Source of the DNA: Vasconcelosia minhoensis LEGE 07310
GTDB taxonomy: Bacteria > Cyanobacteriota > Cyanobacteriia > Phormidesmidales > Phormidesmidaceae
DNA length: 49,722 bases
Direction of reading: 5' to 3'
NCBI RefSeq assembly: GCF_015207255.1
Contig: NZ_JADEXG010000039.1
Location: 1-49,722 of the forward strand
In this document: one piece after another, positions 33,678-41,835 of the stretch
Layout: the number at the start of each line of letters is the position of its first letter
Numbering within the stretch: position 1 is the first letter of the stretch
The notes under the pieces: model-generated
Database searches by the model: none
What the model was told of the DNA's origin: nothing
What the model saw: only the letters and a program-made list of their open reading frames with translations
Program-made: the position numbers and the translations under genes

Positions 33678-34463
33678 ATGTTTTGTATCCCTCATTCGCT
33701 CGGCGCTAGCGTGGCTAACGTCGGTGAGTTTTTAAACCCTCAGCAGGAAGACCGCTCATCTATGCAAGTCCCCTCTAGCCATCCTTCTAAGTCCGCTCCC
33801 GGGCTCTTTAACCAGGGCGCTGGCCTGCTGCAGGCGCAGGAAATGACTCAATTGGATACAGACTCATCCCCCTTGGAGACGGTGCAGTTTCAAGGCAACT
33901 ATATTGGGCAGATGGAAATGTACGCCGACGCGGCTACGGTAGCTGAGTACCTCGATGCTCACCAGGGCTGGTTTGGGCGCTGTGCTCGACCGATGAGCGT
34001 AGAGCCGATCGGTGAAAATGGCTATGCGCTGACGGTGGGCCGGTTTGGCAGCTTAAATTTAGAAATTGAGCCGAGAATTGGCCTGCATCTGCTGCCTCAA
34101 GATCAGGGAATTTACCGGATCGAGACGATTCCGGTTCCCGGCTTTGAGCCCAAGGGCTACGAGGTCGATTTCCAAGCCTCGATGACCCTCTGTGAAAACG
34201 GCCCGGAAAATGCTCCGCAAGATGCCCAGGTTGAGCGGGCCACCCACGTTGAGTGGGATTTGACCCTATGTACCCTAGTCCAAATGCCTCGCTTTATCCA
34301 GGCCCTGCCACACAGCCTAGTCAAGGCGTCTGGAGACAAGCTGCTGAACCAGATTGTCCGCCAGGTGTCGCGACGGCTAACCAAAAAGGTGCAGGAAGAT
34401 TTCCATAATCGGCTAAATCTACCGGTACCAAGCTCGGCGAAAAAGGGGTTCTGGCAGCGGTAG
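33678..34463 (+). CDS. DUF1997 family protein
   Basis: The 261-residue soluble protein matches the pattern of DUF1997, a family of cyanobacteria and plants without a firmly known role. It contains FQGNYIGQMEMYAD, LDAHQGWFGRCARPM, GSLNLEIEPRIGLHLLPQ and the C-terminal helix RRLTKKVQEDFHNR. The first 60 residues are Ser/Gln-rich and non-conserved. An alternative ATG at 33762 would remove 28 of them, and I cannot decide between the starts. The gene is followed by a good intrinsic terminator. Confidence 0.75.
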   Translation: MFCIPHSLGASVANVGEFLNPQQEDRSSMQVPSSHPSKSAPGLFNQGAGLLQAQEMTQLDTDSSPLETVQFQGNYIGQMEMYADAATVAEYLDAHQGWFGRCARPMSVEPIGENGYALTVGRFGSLNLEIEPRIGLHLLPQDQGIYRIETIPVPGFEPKGYEVDFQASMTLCENGPENAPQDAQVERATHVEWDLTLCTLVQMPRFIQALPHSLVKASGDKLLNQIVRQVSRRLTKKVQEDFHNRLNLPVPSSAKKGFWQR

Positions 34464-34531
34464 CAGCAGGGCTGTCTAGCTGACCTCCGGACTCAGTCGA
34501 ACTGATTGAACAGCGCGACGAGAGCTAAAAC

Positions 34532-34573
34532 ATGAGCAGTCTGAGTAACCACTTTTCAGACTGCTCATTTTTT
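34532..34573 (+). terminator. Intrinsic terminator after the DUF1997 gene
   Basis: A perfect 13-bp stem (ATGAGCAGTCTGA, 34532-34544, paired with 34556-34568) has an 11-nt loop and runs directly into six T. It ends the plus-strand DUF1997 transcript. It also lies 5 bp from the end of the convergent protease gene and may work weakly in that direction. Confidence 0.85.
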
Positions 34574-34577
34574 AGTG

Positions 34578-35459
34578 CTAAACCCCAAAGGAGACATCTT
34601 TGGCCTGACTGCCCTGGGCTTGCTCAATTTCGAGCAGCCGTGCCACCCGATCTTCAGTCGAAGGATGGGTCGAAAATAGGCTCTTAAACATCTGCTGAGG
34701 CAGCGCGTTGACGATCAGCAACGGCTCAAAGGCCGGGTTGGCCTGCATCGGTAGTCGCTTAGCGCTGGCCTCCAGCCGCTTCAGGGCGCTGGCCAGGGCG
34801 CGGGGGTTGCCAGTCAGCTGAGCCGACCCAGCATCAGCGGCAAATTCCCTCGTGCGGGAGATGCCGAGCTGAATCACTGTCGCGGCCAGCGGGGCGAGAA
34901 CGACCGTCAGCAGTAGCGCAATTGGATTGGACCCATTGCCTTCGCGATCGCGCCCGCCAAACCAAAGGCTGTATTGCAGCATCTGGGCCAGAAAAGCCAC
35001 CGCGCCGCCAATCGTTGCGGCGACGGCCTGGGTGAGCGTATCGCGGTTGATGATGTGGGTGAGCTCGTGGGCTAGAACGCCCTCTAGCTCTTCGGTCGAG
35101 AGCATTTTTACGATTCCCTCAGTCACGGCTACCGCGGCGTGCTCCGGGTCGCGCCCGGTGGCAAAGGCATTGGCCGCATCCCCAGGGACAATATAGACCG
35201 CCGGCACGGGGATCTCCGCCCGCTGGGCCAGGCGCTCAACCATGCCGTATAGTTCTGGGGCCTGCTGCCGCGTCACCGGCTGGGCGCGGTAGGCTGAGAG
35301 GGCAATTTTGTCGGAGTAAAACCAGGAGCCGAGATTGGTGATGGCCGCGATCGAGATCCCAATCAAAACACCTCCCGTCCCGCCAAAAATAAAGTAGCTT
35401 ACCGTAATCAGTAGGGCGCTAAGCAAACCCAGCAGTGCCACCGTTTTCAGTTGACCCAT
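34578..35459 (-). CDS. htpX: HtpX-like membrane zinc protease (M48 family)
   Basis: The 293-residue protein has two N-terminal membrane helices (LLGLLSALLITVSYFIF and LIGISIAAITNLGSWFY). The zinc site is HELTH (131-135), followed by two further hydrophobic stretches and the third-ligand region REFAADAG. The loop VPGDAANAFATGRDPEHAAV before the active site is the M48B/HtpX hallmark. HtpX degrades or clips damaged inner-membrane proteins under stress. Length is normal for the family. Confidence 0.93.
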   Translation of the reverse strand: MGQLKTVALLGLLSALLITVSYFIFGGTGGVLIGISIAAITNLGSWFYSDKIALSAYRAQPVTRQQAPELYGMVERLAQRAEIPVPAVYIVPGDAANAFATGRDPEHAAVAVTEGIVKMLSTEELEGVLAHELTHIINRDTLTQAVAATIGGAVAFLAQMLQYSLWFGGRDREGNGSNPIALLLTVVLAPLAATVIQLGISRTREFAADAGSAQLTGNPRALASALKRLEASAKRLPMQANPAFEPLLIVNALPQQMFKSLFSTHPSTEDRVARLLEIEQAQGSQAKDVSFGV

Positions 35460-35574
35460 GGCCTTAAACCTCTTTTCGTAAATACAGTAATTTTATCGGG
35501 CTGGGTTCGGGCTAGATTAGACCGATAGTCCGAAAAATTAGGTACGGGTTCTTCCACCAGAAGGATTATTTTGA

Positions 35575-36600
35575 TCAGTCCTGGGAATACGCAGAGGGAG
35601 ATAGTGGCTCGGCGGACGGCTGCGACTGCTGGCGTCTGATTACCCGTTTTTCGGCTATGGCTTTACCTACCGTGACATTGAGCAAATCGCCAATCAGCAT
35701 GACTAGCGACGTCAGATATAGCCACAGCAGCAGAATAATTACCGCCCCAACCGCGCCATAGACCTTGTTGTAGTTTCCATACTGGCTGACGTATAGGCGA
35801 AATAGGCCAGAGATCACGGCCCAAGACAGCGCCGCTAGAATTGCCCCCGGCAGCAGCGGCTTGCCCGAGCTCCAGCGGCTTGGCCCAAACCGGTAGACAA
35901 AGGCAAAGGCGGCTGAAACGATTCCAAGCGCCAGGGGCCAGCTAAACAGTCGCCAGACAGTCAGCACCCATTTGCCAACCGATTCTCCACTTTGAACTGC
36001 CAGATGCTGAACGACCAGATCGCTGATAAACACCAGGCTAGAGGCCAGAATCAGTAGCAAAATCGTACCGATGGTGAGGCCGATCGAAACCAGTCGGGCT
36101 TTCCAGAAGGGACGTCGCTGCTTGATTGGAATCTGATGAATCTGATCGAGCGCCCGCATCGCCGCGCTAATGGCACCCGAAGAAGCCCACAGCGCCACTA
36201 AAAAACTGACTGAAAATAGGCCCCGGTTCTGGCTAAAGCTGATGGCCTTGACGAACTCCTCAATCAGCTCCAGCGCTTGCTGCGGGGCTACTTCACTCAG
36301 TCGAGCCGCCAGCCTTGTGAAGGTAGAGTCGAGCGGGGCAAATAGACCAATTGCCGTCAGCAGCGCCAGAATCCCTGGGAACAGGCCCAGCATCGCGTTA
36401 TAGGCCATTTCTGAGGCTAGGCTGGGCAGGCGCAGCTGGAGCGTTCCCCGGACTACCCTGCGGACGGTGCGAAAATTGATATTCAGCAGAAAGCGGACAA
36501 AGGCAACGGGCGATAGCGTATAAGAAATCCGGCGTAGCGGGGCCTGCTCGCGGTAGGTGCTGTAGAGCTTTTTCTTAATTGAGCGATTGGGTGGAGTCAA
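35575..36600 (-). CDS. YihY/virulence factor BrkB family membrane protein
   Basis: The 341-residue protein has about six membrane helices. Family features include LASEMAYNAMLGLFPGILALLTAIGLF near the N-terminus, LVALWASSGAISAAMRALDQI in the middle and YNKVYGAVGAVIILLLWLYLTSLVMLIGDLLN in the last two helices. This family was once mislabelled ribonuclease BN. Its function is unsettled, perhaps transport. Its N-terminus carries a basic stretch (SIKKKLYSTYREQAPLRR). Confidence 0.9.
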   Translation of the reverse strand: MTPPNRSIKKKLYSTYREQAPLRRISYTLSPVAFVRFLLNINFRTVRRVVRGTLQLRLPSLASEMAYNAMLGLFPGILALLTAIGLFAPLDSTFTRLAARLSEVAPQQALELIEEFVKAISFSQNRGLFSVSFLVALWASSGAISAAMRALDQIHQIPIKQRRPFWKARLVSIGLTIGTILLLILASSLVFISDLVVQHLAVQSGESVGKWVLTVWRLFSWPLALGIVSAAFAFVYRFGPSRWSSGKPLLPGAILAALSWAVISGLFRLYVSQYGNYNKVYGAVGAVIILLLWLYLTSLVMLIGDLLNVTVGKAIAEKRVIRRQQSQPSAEPLSPSAYSQD

Positions 36601-36947
36601 AGGTGGCTAATGCGAGAGAGCTGCAAGCAGGCTTCAATAGATTCGATATATTTCGATTATCCGCAGAACTGAGCGCTTTCGGGAATGCTTTCGGTAAGTC
36701 TTTAACTTTGACAGTCGGGAGACCCTATTGACATTATTAACTATCTTTAACAATCCGATATTGAACCATATTAGCGGTAGATGTCTATTCTTGCAGTCGC
36801 AGTGCAGCAGTATCAGGATCGTTGCTAAGGGCGGCAATACCTACCCCAATTGGCCGTAAACACCGATCTTCGGATCAAGGCTGGCTTTTCTACAATGCAG
36901 CTACATACCTATTAAAAAGGTCTATCATCCCCAGCCGGAGTCAGCCT
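36601..36947. other. Divergent intergenic region upstream of clpB and the YihY gene
   Basis: AT-rich region that should hold promoters in both directions. A consensus-like TTGACA lies at 36728-36733 on the plus strand, but no convincing -10 box follows at the right distance. I see no CIRCE element (TTAGCACTC-N9-GAGTGCTAA) despite the clpB downstream. The open frame continues upstream of the clpB start at 36948, but it lacks ClpB resemblance. Confidence 0.4.
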
Positions 36948-39566
36948 ATGCAACCTACCGATCCCAATCAGTTTACCGATAAGGCCTGGGCCGCCGTAGC
37001 CCGAACCCCTGACATCGCCAAGCAGTCTGGTCATCAGCAAATTGAGACTGAGCACCTAATGCTGGCGCTTTTGGAGCAAGAGGGTTTGGCGGCCAGTATT
37101 TTACAGAAAGCCGGGGCGACCGTTTCGCAGCTGCGCGATCGCACCGAAACCTACATTCGCCAGCAGCCCCGGATCAGCGGCAGCGGCGGCTCGGTCTACC
37201 TGGGTCGTTCGCTCGACACGCTGCTGGACCGGGCTGAGTCCTACCGCAAAGCCTTTGAAGATGACTACATCTCAGTCGAGCATTTAATTTTGGCCTATGC
37301 CCAAGACGAGCGGTTTGGCAAAGCGCTGCTGCGAGAATTTGACCTGGACGAAGCCAAACTGAAAACCGCCGTTGAGCAAGTGAGAGGCAAGCAAAAGGTG
37401 ACCGATCAGAACCCCGAAGGCAAGTACGAATCGCTGGAAAAATATGGCCGCGACCTGACCGCCTTTGCCCGCGAAGGGCGGCTTGACCCGGTGATTGGCC
37501 GGGACGACGAGATTCGCCGGACGATTCAAATACTTTCGCGGCGGACTAAAAATAATCCGGTGCTGATTGGCGAGCCAGGCGTGGGTAAGACCGCGATCGC
37601 AGAAGGCTTAGCCCAGCGCATCGTCAGCGGTGACGTGCCGCAGTCGCTGCGCGATCGCAAGCTAATCGCCCTGGACATGGGGGCGCTAATCGCCGGGGCG
37701 AAATATCGGGGCGAATTTGAAGAGCGGCTCAAGGCCGTGCTGAAGGAAGTCACCGAATCCCAAGGACAAATCATCCTGTTCATTGACGAAATCCATACCG
37801 TCGTCGGGGCTGGCGCCACCCAGGGCGCGATGGATGCGGGTAACCTGCTGAAGCCCATGCTGGCCCGGGGCGAGCTGCGCTGCATCGGCGCGACGACGCT
37901 GGACGAGTATCGCAAATACATCGAGAAGGATGCCGCCCTGGAACGCCGCTTTCAGCAGGTCTATATCGATCAGCCCACGGTGGAGGATACCGTCTCGATT
38001 CTGCGCGGCCTGAAGGAGCGCTACGAGGTGCACCACGGCGTCAAGATTGCCGATAGTGCGCTGGTGGCTGCTGCAACGCTTTCGACTCGCTATATCAGCG
38101 ATCGCTTTTTGCCCGACAAGGCGATTGACCTGGTAGATGAGGCCGCCGCCAAGCTGAAAATGGAAATCACCTCCAAGCCAGAGGAGTTAGACGAGGTCGA
38201 TCGCAAAATCCTCCAGCTGGAAATGGAGCGGCTGTCGCTGCAAAAGGAAATCGACCCGGCCTCGGTAGAGCGGCTAGAGCGAATTGAGAAGGAGCTGGCC
38301 GACCTGAAGGAAGACCAACGGGCGCTGAACGCCCAGTGGCAGGCTGAGAAAGACACCATCGACCATATCCAGTCGATTAAAGAAGAGATCGACCGGGTGA
38401 ATATTGAAATTCAGCAGGCCGAGCGCGACTATGACCTGAACCGGGCGGCTGAGCTCAAGTATGGTAAGCTCACCGACCTCCAGCGTGGGCTCCAGGAGGC
38501 CGAAGCCGACCTGAGCGAGACCCAGACTTCTGGTAAGACGCTGCTGCGCGAGGAAGTCACCGAGGCCGACATTGCTGAAATCATCTCCAAATGGACGGGC
38601 ATCCCGATTAGCAAGCTGGTGCAGTCCGAAATGCAGAAGCTGCTGAACCTGGACGCTGAGCTGCACCGCCGCGTGATTGGTCAGGATGAGGCGGTGACGG
38701 CGGTGGCCGATGCGATTCAGCGATCGCGAGCCGGTCTGGCCGACCCCAACCGCCCCATGGCCAGCTTTATCTTCCTCGGCCCCACCGGTGTCGGTAAAAC
38801 CGAGCTGGCCAAGGCCCTGGCGGCCTACCTATTCGACACGGAAGACGCGATGGTGCGGATTGACATGTCGGAGTACATGGAGAAGCACGCGGTCTCCCGG
38901 CTGGTGGGTGCGCCTCCTGGATATGTCGGCTACGACGAGGGCGGACAGCTGACTGAAGCGGTGCGGCGAAGGCCCTTCGCGGTGATCCTGTTCGACGAAA
39001 TCGAGAAGGCCCATCCCGATGTGTTCAATATCCTGCTTCAGGTGCTGGACGATGGCCGGATTACCGACTCGCAGGGTCACACGGTCGATTTCACCAACAG
39101 CATCATTATTATGACCAGCAATATCGGCTCCCAGCACATTCTGGATATTGCCGGGGATGACAGCCAGTATGAGGAAATGCGATCGCGCGTCCTAGAGGCG
39201 CTGCGGGCCAACTTCCGCCCGGAGTTTCTCAACCGCGTCGATGAAACCATTATCTTCCACGCTCTGGAGCAGGTCCAGCTGCGCGAAATCGTGAAGATTC
39301 AGGTACGACGGCTGGAGCAGCGGCTGAGCGATCGCAAGATGTCGCTGCGGCTGTCGGATGCAGCCCTGGACTTCCTAGCCGATGTTGGTTTCGACCCGGT
39401 CTATGGGGCAAGGCCGCTGAAGCGAGCCATCCAGCGCGAGCTGGAGACCCAGATTGCCAAGTCCATCCTGCGGGGTGAGCTGGGCGAAGGCGATACGATC
39501 TATGTCGATGTGGAAAATGAGCGGCTGGCCTTCAAGCGGCTGCCCGCCGAGCTGCTGACGACATAG
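36948..39566 (+). CDS. clpB: ClpB disaggregase (HSP100 chaperone)
   Basis: The 872-residue chaperone reactivates aggregated proteins together with DnaK. In order it has an N-domain (about 1-150, with [10 protein letters not shown] and [14 protein letters not shown]), a first AAA+ domain with Walker A GEPGVGKT (208-215) and Walker [10 protein letters not shown], and a coiled-coil middle domain (about 410-530). The second AAA+ domain has Walker A GPTGVGKT (611-618), with lysine K617, and [10 protein letters not shown]. The M-domain separates it from ClpA/ClpC, and no ClpP-binding loop is expected. I start at ATG 36948, where family similarity begins, rather than at the upstream ATG at 36822. 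Cyanobacteria often carry more than one ClpB; which one this is cannot be told here. Confidence 0.97.
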   Translation: MQPTDPNQFTDKAWAAVARTPDIAKQSGHQQIETEHLMLALLEQEGLAASILQKAGATVSQLRDRTETYIRQQPRISGSGGSVYLGRSLDTLLDRAESYRKAFEDDYISVEHLILAYAQDERFGKALLREFDLDEAKLKTAVEQVRGKQKVTDQNPEGKYESLEKYGRDLTAFAREGRLDPVIGRDDEIRRTIQILSRRTKNNPVLIGEPGVGKTAIAEGLAQRIVSGDVPQSLRDRKLIALDMGALIAGAKYRGEFEERLKAVLKEVTESQGQIILFIDEIHTVVGAGATQGAMDAGNLLKPMLARGELRCIGATTLDEYRKYIEKDAALERRFQQVYIDQPTVEDTVSILRGLKERYEVHHGVKIADSALVAAATLSTRYISDRFLPDKAIDLVDEAAAKLKMEITSKPEELDEVDRKILQLEMERLSLQKEIDPASVERLERIEKELADLKEDQRALNAQWQAEKDTIDHIQSIKEEIDRVNIEIQQAERDYDLNRAAELKYGKLTDLQRGLQEAEADLSETQTSGKTLLREEVTEADIAEIISKWTGIPISKLVQSEMQKLLNLDAELHRRVIGQDEAVTAVADAIQRSRAGLADPNRPMASFIFLGPTGVGKTELAKALAAYLFDTEDAMVRIDMSEYMEKHAVSRLVGAPPGYVGYDEGGQLTEAVRRRPFAVILFDEIEKAHPDVFNILLQVLDDGRITDSQGHTVDFTNSIIIMTSNIGSQHILDIAGDDSQYEEMRSRVLEALRANFRPEFLNRVDETIIFHALEQVQLREIVKIQVRRLEQRLSDRKMSLRLSDAALDFLADVGFDPVYGARPLKRAIQRELETQIAKSILRGELGEGDTIYVDVENERLAFKRLPAELLTT

Positions 39567-39664
39567 ATAAATAACATCAGTTCTGGATATGGCAATCGTC
39601 AAAAGCCAATAAAGGGAGGAGTAGGTACGCTGAAATTGCAAACCATTCAGCCCTGCCCTCCGCT

Positions 39665-39847
39665 ATGACTAGCTTAGAAGACCTCTTTTGCCACGTGACT
39701 TGGTATTGCCCTAGAGGTCATGATTTTGAGTTGAGGATGTGCCGCACTCCGTGTGGCACATCCATATTTTTTAGGGCTATCCATCGTCAAACCTTTTTGC
39801 CAGCTAACATTCCCGCTCACCGGACGCAGATTACCTATGCGTCTTAG
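39665..39847 (+). pseudogene. Possible IS982-type transposase 5' remnant
   Basis: The first residues, MTSLEDLFCHV, resemble the usual start of IS982-family transposases as I remember them (MxSLEELFCHVDDFC). The resemblance stops after about eleven codons. The rest of the 60-codon frame runs through a terminator hairpin and has no transposase features. If real, it is a truncated left end of an insertion sequence. A chance match is quite possible. Confidence 0.25.
39735..39772 (+). terminator. Intrinsic terminator downstream of clpB
   Basis: GGATGTGCCGCAC pairs with GTGTGGCACATCC (13 bp, one G-T pair) around a 3-nt loop. ATA and six T follow. It lies about 170 bp after the clpB stop and is the first good terminator for that transcript. 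Confidence 0.8.
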
Positions 39848-39888
39848 CGACAATTCGACTTCGTTCTGATACAGCCGGGTTGTTATAC
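39802..39888 (-). repeat. attC-like imperfect inverted repeat, copy 2 (degenerate)
   Basis: Read on the minus strand, this 87-bp stretch starts GTATAACAACCCGGCT and ends AGCGGGAATGTTAGCT. The ends resemble attC R boxes (RYYYAAC and GTTRRRY) with one or two deviations. The arms pair imperfectly (TAACA-CCCG-CT). It begins 12 bp after the stop codon of the DUF5615 gene, the expected place for a cassette-associated site. Its length is nearly the same as copy 1 (40908-40993), but the pairing is weaker. Confidence 0.35.
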
Positions 39889-39900
39889 GGCAGCTCTACA

Positions 39901-40233
39901 CTACGCCAACACCAGAAGACTTTCCGTTTCGCTACGTTCAAACTGAACGATCGTATCCAAATTATCCCTCAAAATTTGAGTAATCTTCGATGTCGGGCAG
40001 TTTTGAACTCGAAGATAAATAAACTTGGGTGGATGACCATAGAGTAAGCTGCGCTGATGAAAATCAGAATCTTTGGAAACAATCACAAATCCATTTGCTT
40101 TTGCATAGTCCCAGATCACTAAATCGTCTGTATTGATCAGTCCCAGCGTCTTGACATGCTCAGAATCCGGATACAGGTCGCTAATTCTGTGAATGATGCG
40201 ATCGGATAGGGTTTCATCTAAAAGCAGCTTCAC
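39901..40233 (-). CDS. DUF5615 PIN-like protein (toxin of a DUF433-DUF5615 pair)
   Basis: The 110-residue protein has the PIN-like pattern of DUF5615/Mut7-C proteins: MKLLLDETLS with an acidic pair (D6, E7), DDLVIWDYAKANGFVIVSKDSDF in the middle, and FIYLRVQN. The conserved Asp residues could coordinate metal as in PIN-domain ribonucleases. It is encoded directly downstream of a DUF433 gene with a 4-bp ATGA overlap, the usual arrangement of this toxin-antitoxin family. RNase activity is inferred from the fold and has not been shown for this protein. Confidence 0.82.
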   Translation of the reverse strand: MKLLLDETLSDRIIHRISDLYPDSEHVKTLGLINTDDLVIWDYAKANGFVIVSKDSDFHQRSLLYGHPPKFIYLRVQNCPTSKITQILRDNLDTIVQFERSETESLLVLA

Positions 40234-40454
40234 AGCGATGCCACGAATAATTTCTTTTCGCGGTCAGCAGCAAAAGCAAGACACGCTTTGATATCCTCTG
40301 AAGTGAGTTCAGAAAAATCCTCCAGAATTTCTGCCTCGGTCATCCCACCTGCCAAATATTCTAAGATGTCATACACCGTGATTCGCATTCCCCGAATACA
40401 CGGCTTGCCACTACGCTTTCCAGGCTCAATTGTGATGATGTGTTGGTAGTCCAT
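40230..40454 (-). CDS. DUF433 protein (antitoxin of a DUF433-DUF5615 pair)
   Basis: The 74-residue protein has the DUF433 signature: I-x-x-xPGKRSGKPCIRGMRITVYDILEYL, then GMTEAEILEDFSELTSEDIKACLAFAAD. The second half is a helix-turn-helix-like fold found in VapB-like antitoxins, so it could bind its own promoter as well as the toxin. Its stop overlaps the toxin start by 4 bp, so translation is coupled. A second pair of the same type lies 0.9 kb upstream. Confidence 0.85.
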   Translation of the reverse strand: MDYQHIITIEPGKRSGKPCIRGMRITVYDILEYLAGGMTEAEILEDFSELTSEDIKACLAFAADREKKLFVASL

Positions 40455-40524
40455 AAAAGTGGCATGAGTGGATAGCTGTTTACATTATATCAAGGATTCA
40501 TGCTGTCACAGACAGAGAATGCTG

Positions 40525-40806
40525 CTAAAGTTTATCGGCAATGTGTTGAGCCACTTCTGCTGAAGTTCTCACTGGAATAATTTCAAAATGACCGAGATCG
40601 TTCCAATCTTTGATCCGAATATTCCGAATATCAAACAAGGCTAGATCATTCGTCCGCATGGGTTGGAAGCACCGAAAATAGTCTAAATCGACCCAACTAT
40701 CTACATACTCAAGACCTGGTGGCAGCTGACGGCCACGATCGCGGGCACGGCGGTAGATCTCAACAGCCGCTCCTACGTTGAAATATTCAATGACCACATA
40801 AAGCAT
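40525..40806 (-). CDS. DUF3303 family protein with a 9-bp in-frame duplication
   Basis: The 93-residue protein starts MLYVVIEYF. It has YRRARDRGRQLPPGLEYVDSW and FRCFQPMRTND, followed by WNDLGHFEIIPV, which is the DUF3303 pattern. The family is small, of unknown role, and common in cyanobacteria. Between LF and WNDL it is three residues longer than I expect of the family. The DNA there is a perfect 9-bp tandem duplication, TCCGAATAT twice at 40614-40631, which accounts for the excess. I start at ATG 40806, where the family sequence begins. It lies between the two toxin-antitoxin pairs, on the same strand. Confidence 0.75.
   Translation of the reverse strand: MLYVVIEYFNVGAAVEIYRRARDRGRQLPPGLEYVDSWVDLDYFRCFQPMRTNDLALFDIRNIRIKDWNDLGHFEIIPVRTSAEVAQHIADKL
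40614..40631. repeat. Perfect 9-bp tandem duplication in the DUF3303 gene
   Basis: TCCGAATAT is repeated back to back. It inserts three residues (Ile-Arg-Asn) at a point where the family is otherwise shorter, and so appears recent. Confidence 0.8.
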
Positions 40807-40907
40807 GGATTGCAACCTCAGCAACGACTTCGCTAATTGAACGCACCGATTTCTCTAATCGTCACATAGGTAACCTTTGAGTACAGCCACAACCGGTAAC
40901 GCAAGCG

Positions 40908-40993
40908 GCATAACGATAGAGTTCAACGGCGGTAGATAACTTAGGCATCATCACCAATCATCCCCATTCCGCCGCTGCAACGATTTGTTATGC
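40908..40993 (-). repeat. attC-like imperfect inverted repeat, copy 1
   Basis: On the minus strand this 86-bp stretch begins GCATAACAAATCGTTGCAGC and ends CCGTTGAACTCTATCGTTATGC. The outer 7-bp boxes GCATAAC/GTTATGC are perfect inverted copies and fit the attC R-box pattern (RYYYAAC, GTTRRRY) with one deviation each. The inner arms GTTGCAGCGGCGG and CCGCCGTTGAAC pair with one unpaired base, as the extrahelical base in attC L boxes does. It starts 10 bp after the stop of the second DUF5615 gene, the position a cassette recombination site takes. No integrase gene is in the window. Confidence 0.55.
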
Positions 40994-41003
40994 TGTTATC
41001 AAC

Positions 41004-41354
41004 TTACAAGGGAAGGTAATAAATTTGACCATCTAGGTCCTCCGGAGTGCCACATTCAAGAATCATGAAAAGATCTTCAATTACTCTCCCGATTGATGCA
41101 TCTGTGTGAATTTCAATTACTCCTGGCATAGCGAGATTACTGGCTAATCTTTCATAAGCGTAGCGAGTAATCGTAGCAACATCATGGGTGAGTAAAACAT
41201 GACCTTTGTCAGCAGCCCATTCAAGCACAACCGGATCATCTTCTCCCGATAAATCAATATCCTGAACGCGAACAATGTCGATGTTTGGATTGCGGCGCAA
41301 TAAGCCTCGAATGATTGTGTTGTCTAAATTTTCATCGGCTAGCAGCTTGACCAT
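41004..41354 (-). CDS. DUF5615 PIN-like protein, second pair
   Basis: The 116-residue protein has MVKLLADENLDNTIIRGL with an acidic DEN motif, then IVRVQDIDLSGEDDPVVLEWAADKGHVLLTHDVATI. This is the PIN-like fold of DUF5615. It is a different branch from the neighbour at 39901-40233, with little identity outside the motifs. It overlaps the upstream DUF433 gene by 16 bp. The protein is probably the toxin of the pair, by family resemblance only. Confidence 0.82.
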   Translation of the reverse strand: MVKLLADENLDNTIIRGLLRRNPNIDIVRVQDIDLSGEDDPVVLEWAADKGHVLLTHDVATITRYAYERLASNLAMPGVIEIHTDASIGRVIEDLFMILECGTPEDLDGQIYYLPL

Positions 41355-41686
41355 GCCTGCCGCTCAATTCTTCGGGCGAGTAAACGATCTCGCAAGCCTT
41401 GAGGATCAAATCGAGCTTCATTTATTTGGCGAATTTCTTGAGCTTGCTGCTGTCTCTGCTGGAGATACTCCTCTACATCCTCTTGATGGTTAAGGTAGAA
41501 GGCAATTGAAGCGTAAACGTCACCCAGCCTTAAAGATGGATAACGATAAACAATCTCCTCAGCTGTTGATCCTTGCTTGAATACAGCGACCACAGTATCT
41601 AAAGTCACCCGTGTTCCACCAACACAAACCACGCCATGAGGATTAGTCGTCAAGGGTGCAGATTCAGCTAGTATCGAAAGAGCCAT
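41339..41686 (-). CDS. DUF433 protein, second pair
   Basis: The 115-residue protein has a core GVVCVGGTRVTLDTVVAVFKQGSTAEEIVYRYPSL followed by LGDVYASIAFYL, the DUF433 pattern. It then has a longer helical tail (HQEDVEEYLQQRQQQAQEIRQ) than the 74-residue copy at 40230. I start at ATG 41686; a longer frame adds seven hydrophobic residues without support. It is the upstream partner of the DUF5615 gene, with overlapping ends. Confidence 0.8.
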   Translation of the reverse strand: MALSILAESAPLTTNPHGVVCVGGTRVTLDTVVAVFKQGSTAEEIVYRYPSLRLGDVYASIAFYLNHQEDVEEYLQQRQQQAQEIRQINEARFDPQGLRDRLLARRIERQAWSSC

Positions 41687-41835
41687 GATGACAAATATGA
41701 GAAACACTATTGAATTCTATCTTAGCCTTGAATCCGAAACCAGTCCTTTATCAATAACTTGAGACGAACGACTTGTCTTCACTAAGGTTGTTAACAAGAT
41801 GTTAAGTAAGCTTACAAACCAGATATATGACAGAA
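41687..41835. other. AT-rich spacer between the second TA pair and the two-gene operon
   Basis: No attC-like repeat or good terminator is seen here. It should include the promoter of the DUF433 gene. A GTTGTTAACAA palindrome-like stretch (41788-41798) is the only feature of note. Confidence 0.35.

Larger units (their letters stand above)
39567..39900. other. Intergenic region with terminator, possible IS remnant and attC-like repeat
   Basis: No intact gene is supported. In order it contains a short frame at 39665 whose first eleven codons look like a transposase start, an intrinsic terminator (39735-39772), and an attC-like inverted repeat (39802-39888). It marks the edge of the accessory stretch. 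Confidence 0.5.

Noticed and set aside
36728-36733. TTGACA as a full clpB promoter
   Set aside because: No acceptable -10 element lies 16-18 bp downstream, so only the motif is noted.
36822-36947. ClpB start at the upstream ATG
   Set aside because: The 42 extra residues have no ClpB resemblance, while the sequence from 36948 matches the family start.
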